DNA of 64,000 nt from Aedes albopictus (Eukaryota > Arthropoda > Insecta > Diptera > Culicidae). The stretch is from NCBI RefSeq assembly GCF_035046485.1, contig NC_085137.1:46121155-46185154 (forward strand), written 5' to 3'. A program made the translations under genes and the position numbers. The stretch's first letter is position 1, and every line of letters begins with the position of its first letter. The notes beneath the pieces were generated by a model that searched no databases, had not been told where the DNA came from, and saw only the letters and a program-made list of their open reading frames with translations. Positions 58,370-64,000 of this stretch are shown here, one piece after another.

Positions 58370-58531
58370 AGCGGACCTGGTGTGAACACTTGACTATCAC
58401 GCCGAGGACCTGGGATCGAATCCCACTCCCGACAAACTCGCAAAATGTGAGTTCTTCCTTCGGAAGGGAAGCAAAGCGTAGGTCCCGAGATGAACTAGCC
58501 TAGGGCTAAAAATCTCGTTAATACAGATAAG
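58370..58531 (+). mobile_element. tRNA-derived SINE (copy 2)
   Basis: A-box-like GGACCTGGTGTGA near 58,373, B box GGGATCGAATCCC at 58,412-58,424, and tail GGGCTAAAAATCTCGTTAAT. Same family as 3,012-3,147. Confidence 0.8.
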
Positions 58532-60779
58532 ATTTACTGGAAGGATTACTGGAAGAATTCCTGGAAGAATTCCTGGAAGAATACCTGTAGAATTCCTGGA
58601 AGAAATCCTGAAGAAATCCTTGGAAGAAATCCTGGAGGAATTTCTGGAAAAAATCCTGGAACAATTCTGAAGGAATTCCTGCAAGAATTCTGAAGGAATT
58701 CCTGCATGAGTTCTGTAGAAATTCCTGGAAGAATTTCTGGAGGAATTCCTAGAAGAATTCCAGGAGGAATTCCTGGAAGAATTCCTGGAGGAATTCCTGG
58801 AAAAATTCCAGGAGGAATTCCTGGAAGAATTCCAGGAGGAATTCCTGGAAGAATTCCAGGAGGAGTTCCTGGAAGAATTCCTGGAAAATCTCTTGTAAGA
58901 GTTCCTGGAGGAATCCCTGGAAGAATCCTGGAAGAATTTCTAGAGGAACTCCTGGAAGAATCGCTTGAGGAATTCCTAGAGGAATTCCTGAAGGAGTTTC
59001 TGGAGGAATTCCCGGAGATATTTTTGGAGAAATTCCTGCAAGAAATCCTGGAATTCCAGGAGGAATTCCTGGATGAATTGCTGGAAGAATTCCGGGTGAA
59101 ATTCTAGGAGTTATCACTGGAGTTATCCAGAAGGGGTTCCTGGAATTTCAGGAGGAATTACTGGAAGAGTTTCTGGAACAATTACTGAAAGAATTCCAGG
59201 AAGAACTCCTGGAGGAATTCCTGTAAAAATACCTTAAGGAATTCCTAGAGGAATTCCTGCTAAAATTTCTAGAGAGAGTTTCTGGGGGAATTCCTAGAGG
59301 CATTTCTGAAGAAATTCCTGTAAGAATTCCTGGCATTCCAGGAGGAATTCCTGGATGAATTACAGGAAGAATTTCTGGAGGAATTACTGAAAAAGTTCCT
59401 GAAAGAATCCATGGAAGAATTTCTGAAGGATTTCCTGGAACAATCCCTGGAGGAATTCCTGGAGGTATTCCTGGAAGAATTCCAGTAGTTTTCCAGGAGA
59501 AATTTCCGAAAATTCAGAAGGAACTATTGAAAGAATTCCTGGAATAATTACTGAAAAGACTCATGGAAGAATTTCTGAAGCAATGGGGAAGTTCCTGGCT
59601 AATTCCTGGAGAAATTCCTGGAAGAATTCTTGGAGGAATTCCTGGAAAGATTCCTTGAGGAATTCTAGGAGTTATCCCTGGAGTTAACCAGGAGCAGTTC
59701 CTGGAGTTTCAGGAGGTATTACTGGAAGAATTCCTGAAAAATTACTGAAAAAAATCCTGGAAAAATTTCTGAAGGAATTCCTGGAAGAATCCCTGGAGGA
59801 ATTCCTGGAATTCTAGGAGGAATTCCTGGAGGAATTTTTGAAAATATTCTTGAAGTTATCTCGGGGGAATTTTTGGAGAAATCCCTGGATGAATTACTAA
59901 AGGAATTCCCAAGAAACCCAAAAAGAGTTACTGTAGGAATCCTATGAAAAGATCGTGCAGGTATCATTGGAGGAATTCTCGGAATAATCCCTGGACATGT
60001 TCGTAAAAAAATCCAGAAGGAGATTCTGAGGCAATTCCTGGAAGAATTACTGAAGAAATTCCTTGAGAAATTTCAGAAGGAATCTCGTAAAGATCCCCTT
60101 TGAAGTATATCTAAGGAAATTTCAGGATAGATTTGTAAATGAATTCCTGGTAAAAGTTTTGAAGGTGGAACATTCTGAAGAAATCCATGTCTGCAGTAAT
60201 TTACAAATGAATTATAGAAGGAATCCCTAGATTAACTCCTCAAGTATTTATGGTAGAAAGTGTTGCAGCAATTTCTGGATTTTTGTAAGAATAATCTCTG
60301 ATAGTTTTTTGGAAAAACTTCTGGAAAAAATCCAGCAAAAAAAATGGAAATTAAATTACTGAAAGAACAACTAGCGAAATTCTTGAAGGAATTGCTGGAA
60401 AAATCCTTGAAGCAGTCCTCGAAAAACGCACTAAACAGAAACGCACTGCAGGAACCTCTAAAGACAACACTGGAGAAATTCCTTGAGGAATGTCTGGTGA
60501 AATCCTTAAAGGAATTTTTGAAGAAATCCGTTGTGGAATCATTGAAGGGGACCATAGGAAAGTTCCTGGCCAAAATTTTCGATGCATCCTTGCAGTAGAC
60601 TCTGGAAGAATATGTGAAAGAATCGCGGAAGAAATTTCTAATTTTCGAAGAAAGCCCTGAAACGATCACTGTTGGAATCCTGAAATACATTCATGGAGGC
60701 ATTCATGAAAAATAAGTTCGTTGAAAAGTCCTTTGAGATAATTTGATGAAATCCTTGAAGGAACTTTTAAAGAAATTCA

Positions 60780-61640
60780 AAAATATAGGCATCAGGGGCG
60801 TCTTAAGGGGTTGTTTCGGGGGATTTGAGGAGCCTTTTAAGGGTGTTCTGTCAAGATTTTTTGGTGTTTTAATGAGATTACGGGGAATTCTGGGGTATTT
60901 CAATAGCATGAAGTGGGATTCAGGGGCGTTCCAAGAGGCTTAAGGGGCAATTCAAGGGATCGCAGGAGCCTTTAAGGGGCGTTGCAAGAGGTTTGAGGGC
61001 GTTTTAAAGTATTTCAGAGTCTGCTCTGGAACTTCCTGAAATGTCTCCAAAATCGCCCTTAAACCCCCCGGGGACCCCATGTATCGCACCCGGAACCGCT
61101 GAGAACTCCTCCGTAACGCTTCCATGACGCCTGTGAATCCCCGAAAATGCTCTGAAAGTCTTGAAAATCCCCCTCAAACCCACCCCCCCCCCCCCCCCCG
61201 GACACCATGTAACGCATCTGAGAGGCCCCAAACCCACCGACAACTCCTCCATAACGCCTCTTAATCGTCCTGAAAATGCTCTGAAACATCCTGAAATGCC
61301 TTCAAAACCCCCCTTAAGCCCCCTCGAATCTCATGTAACGCACCTGAGAAGCTCCGAACACCCCGAAAACTCCTCCGTAACGCTTCCGTAACGCCTCTGA
61401 ATCACGCCGAAAATGGTCTGAAACATCCTCAAATGCCTCCAAAAATCCTCTTAAACCAAAACCCCTAAAAACGCCTTCGTAACGCCTCTGAAACCAGTAT
61501 AAAATGCACTGAGAATTCCTGAAAGGACTCCGAATCCCCCTTAAGACCCACTCGGACCCAATGTAACGAACATGAGACCGTCGGAAACACCCAAAAACTA
61601 CAGGTTTATTCTCCTTCCTTTGCTCTCCTCTGTGAACACC
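60780..61640. repeat. ~125-bp minisatellite module (copy 3) with orientation switch
   Basis: G-rich units lie at about 60,790-61,020, then C-rich units to about 61,600. The landmark CATGTAWCGCA recurs near 61,078, 61,207, 61,332 and (as ATGTAACGAAC) 61,560, giving ~125 bp per unit. An 18-base C run at 61,183-61,200 is a likely sequencing or replication weak spot. Confidence 0.8.
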
Positions 61641-61800
61641 CTTTGATCGACGTTGCAATAGTTTCCGTCATTATTAAATTTTCTTATGCAGAGTATTGGT
61701 TCTGATTAGCTTTTCCTATTTTTATACAGGGCATAAAAAAGGTGCATCAATTAAAAGTGCATAAAAATAATATGCATAAAAAGAGGTTTTAGTGTAATTA
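61610..61800. repeat. Terminal module of the minisatellite composite (copy 3)
   Basis: TTTGCTCTCCTCTGTGAACA onward matches 4,015-4,139. GTGCATAAAAATAATATGCA near 61,760 matches 25,655. It marks the right-hand limit of the composite. Confidence 0.6.
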
Positions 61801-63120
61801 GTTCTCAATTGAGAACTACGATTTCACGAAAATTTTATAATCATGACCTACATATTTATAAGAGCATACTAATTAACCAATTAATTTCAGTTATTTCCAA
61901 CACGATCCACCGCAAAGAAGGGTGACTTTTGGTATTATCGACAGATTTGTTCTCTTCGTCATAGGGGGTTTCTGTAGGCAAAATTGCTTGAAACTTGTTC
62001 GTATAATTCAACACGGTTGGGAAAGATTTGTTGCCAACTTTTAGTTTAACAACAGGTTTCAAAAAACACCCCTTGATGAAGAGAACAAAACTGCCGAAAA
62101 TACGTAAGTTCCCCTTACAAACGAATTTCCAGTTTCTTCAAGAACTTCACGAAAATAAACAAAAAAACTTCTGTGTATTCTACGAGCACAACAAACGAAC
62201 TATCCGTTAATCCGCAACGTTAAATTGGATTTGATTCCAGCGTCGGATTACACGATGATTAGCAAGGATGAGCACACGTGTTATTGGCGGTACGGTGTCA
62301 AACTGCGGCCTCGACCACCACCACGACCACCGGAAGCTGCTCAATTACACGGTCAATTACACTGGCTGACGGCTGATACGCTGCACTGATATCATAACGG
62401 GCGCGCGCGTGAGACCTCGCACAATTCACTGAGTCCTCAAACTATTTCACAATTGATATGTGTAGTACTGTTGTGATTCGGCTTTCAAGCGGGTTTCACT
62501 CCGTCGGAAACTGCACCGTTTGCGTTGTTGATATGGTTTGGAGGAGGATGTTCTGTAGATGCTGTCGGATCGGAAGCTGAGGAACTGGTTCCCGGGGGCT
62601 CGAACTGAACGTCACGACGGTCGGCAGTAGACTGAACTGGCCGACCGGTGGTGCGATATGTTTTATGCTGGTCCGGAAGGATCCAGGCAGGAATGTGGGG
62701 TCGTTCCTTCCGAGAACGCGAGAGAGAGCGAGCAAATCGGGATTCTCTTGTTTGCGAACCACATGGCGTCGGGACTGCTGGATGGCTGGCTGGCTGTTGG
62801 GAGCTACGTTGATCCACGTGGATTCAGAGGGATTTGCATCATAACAAATGTGCCGGGAGCAGTATTGAGACTGGATGGGTGGCAAGAGAAAGAGCACTTG
62901 TTTGAATGCTTGCCACCCATCTAGAGCTGAGAGAAGGACACTGTTTGCTGTCTGGCATAGCCGTGAGAGCTTTTTGATATAATGTATCTCTTTGAGTTGG
63001 AGATGAGATTCTTATTGTGTTTTGATTAAGTTTTCGTTTTTTTTTTTGTATTTCAAAGTTAACTTCAACCGATTTTTTTACCGATGGGACAGGAAATGGA
63101 AACATGAAAAATGTATACGA
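61801..63120. other. Apparently single-copy DNA; no gene proven
   Basis: GC-richer DNA with two overlapping minus-strand frames (62,485-62,897) that lack ATG starts. On the minus strand TATCAGTGCAGCG near 62,390 resembles an arthropod initiator, so a promoter and 5' UTR of an unseen gene is possible. The frame at 61,856-62,062 also lacks an ATG. Confidence 0.35.
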
Positions 63121-63159
63121 TATGAAAGATGCAAAAATATGCAGAAAAACAGAAAAATT

Positions 63160-63535
63160 GTAGAACAAGTAGACCAGCAAACAAAAAGGCAATAAAATAG
63201 AAAGGTTAGAAGATAACATGATAGAAAACCAGGTGATCGAAAGATAGAAAAAAAAAAGAAAGAACTATTAAAAGACAGTAAAGTAAAAATAAAGCAAGAT
63301 GCAAAGATAAAGATTATGCATAACGGAAGATAGGAACATTAAAAGGAAAGGAGAACATGAACAAAGAAATACATAAAGATAAAAAGACAAAAAGGTATTG
63401 GTTTAAGAAAGCCAGGATATGAGAAAAAACATTTTCATAAGCAAGAAAATGAGACAGTGAGTATTGGCAGTAGAAAGACAGGAAGACAGAGAAACAAAAG
63501 GATATGGAAACAAGAAGACAGTAAGACAGGAAGAC
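63160..63535 (+). repeat. Purine-rich low-complexity tract
   Basis: About 375 bases strongly biased to A and G on the plus strand, with degenerate repeats of the AGAAGACAGKAAGACAGG type near 63,470-63,530. Confidence 0.7.
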
Positions 63536-63954
63536 AATTGATTTTGCATCCTTGAGTAACGATGGTTTGGTTCCATTACTCGTTCGGCTGACGATCCTTC
63601 TGAAAAAGCATTTCCATAAAAAGTTCAGGTTGGATCAAAAAAAATATTCTTCATCAGAAACATTCGCAGCTACTACAAAAGTATTTGGAAGTGAACAATC
63701 AGAAACATTATGTAATTAATTGCTCTTTTGTCAGTTTATAATCCCCATCCGGATATAATAATCTCTCTCTCGTCAACTACTAGCTGGATGAAGTCCTTCA
63801 TCTCATCTCAATGTGTGATAACAAAACGACCCGAAATTTCTTGCTTCCAAAAAAGCCTGCGAACACCAACAACACAAAAAAGCCACACAATACAGAAGAC
63901 ATCCTCGCCAGAGGTGGTTCCTTCGTTTTATGTTCACCTCAAAAGAACGGTTGA

Positions 63955-63976
63955 TGTCGTCGTCGTCGCCGTCGTT
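63955..63976 (+). repeat. GTC trinucleotide repeat
   Basis: GTCGTCGTCGTCGCCGTCG, a short microsatellite with one variant unit, near the window end. Confidence 0.85.
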
Positions 63977-64000
63977 ATTCTACAACCAACATCCTTCCGT

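Larger units (their letters stand above)
55320..60700 (+). repeat. Giant 12-bp minisatellite array, G-rich orientation
   Basis: About 5 kb of GGAATTCCTGGA-type units, orderly between about 56,640 and 59,850. At 58,720-58,900 near-perfect 24-bp higher-order units alternate GGAGGAATTCCT and GGAAGAATTCCT. All three frames of each strand can stay open, giving repetitive frames such as EEFLEEFL or GGIPGRIP, which are not genes. A C-to-G orientation switch lies near 55,210-55,320. MITEs at 55,546 and 57,217 and a SINE at 58,370 are inserted. Confidence 0.92.

Noticed and set aside
58706..59117. Repetitive [12 protein letters not shown] and [12 protein letters not shown] proteins
   Set aside because: Produced by the 12-bp minisatellite in every frame; no start context, no non-repeat domain.
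62485..62897. Two overlapping minus-strand frames of 110 and 133 codons
   Set aside because: Both begin with GTG in the six-frame reading, overlap each other and show no domain; kept only as possible untranslated DNA.

Overview
The window looks like intergenic or intronic DNA of a culicine mosquito, most likely Aedes. That is an inference: it rests on one chemosensory-protein exon with the insect gene structure, on arthropod-type LINE, LTR, SINE and MITE families, and on very high repeat density with almost no host coding sequence. No bacterial operons, rRNA or CRISPR arrays are seen.

Layout. 1-4.6 kb: decayed 12-bp and ~125-bp minisatellite modules carrying a SINE and a hAT-type MITE. 4.6-8.6 kb: mostly anonymous AT-rich DNA with a TA-target MITE and a dispersed repeat. 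8.6-11.5 kb: a 12-bp array. 11.5-13.6 kb: a 2.1-kb nest of elements enclosed by a 9-bp target duplication. 14-24.6 kb: SINE and LINE fragments, including one LINE split by two datable insertions, and three copies of a ~1-kb repeat. 24.6-27.3 kb: another minisatellite module and a LINE fragment. 27.3-33 kb: long MITEs and a 950-bp foldback element. 33-36.3 kb: a 12-bp array. 36.4-39.1 kb: nested MITEs with CCCG termini.

39,551-45,074 holds the centrepiece: a young, structurally complete Ty3/gypsy-type LTR retrotransposon. Its 218-bp LTRs look identical and it has a 5-bp target duplication. It encodes Gag, protease, RT, RNase H and integrase in a reading frame broken only by what looks like a canonical 94-bp GT-AG intron inside RT. 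Its leader carries five short hairpins with compensatory stem changes (40,126-40,312), lying inside a second putative intron whose donor sits just after the primer binding site. Together these suggest an element that uses splicing and structured leader RNA to separate genome RNA from mRNA and perhaps to set the Gag:Pol ratio. This is the best candidate here for an undescribed system.

45-53 kb: MITEs, a tRNA-derived sequence, a GT microsatellite, a 152-bp tandem array, and the only convincing host gene piece, exon 1 of a chemosensory protein on the minus strand (50,590-50,785). 53.7-61.8 kb: a very large 12-bp array with an orientation switch, joined to a ~125-bp array, repeating the module order seen at 1.3-4.1 kb. 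62-64 kb: apparently single-copy DNA without a supportable gene.
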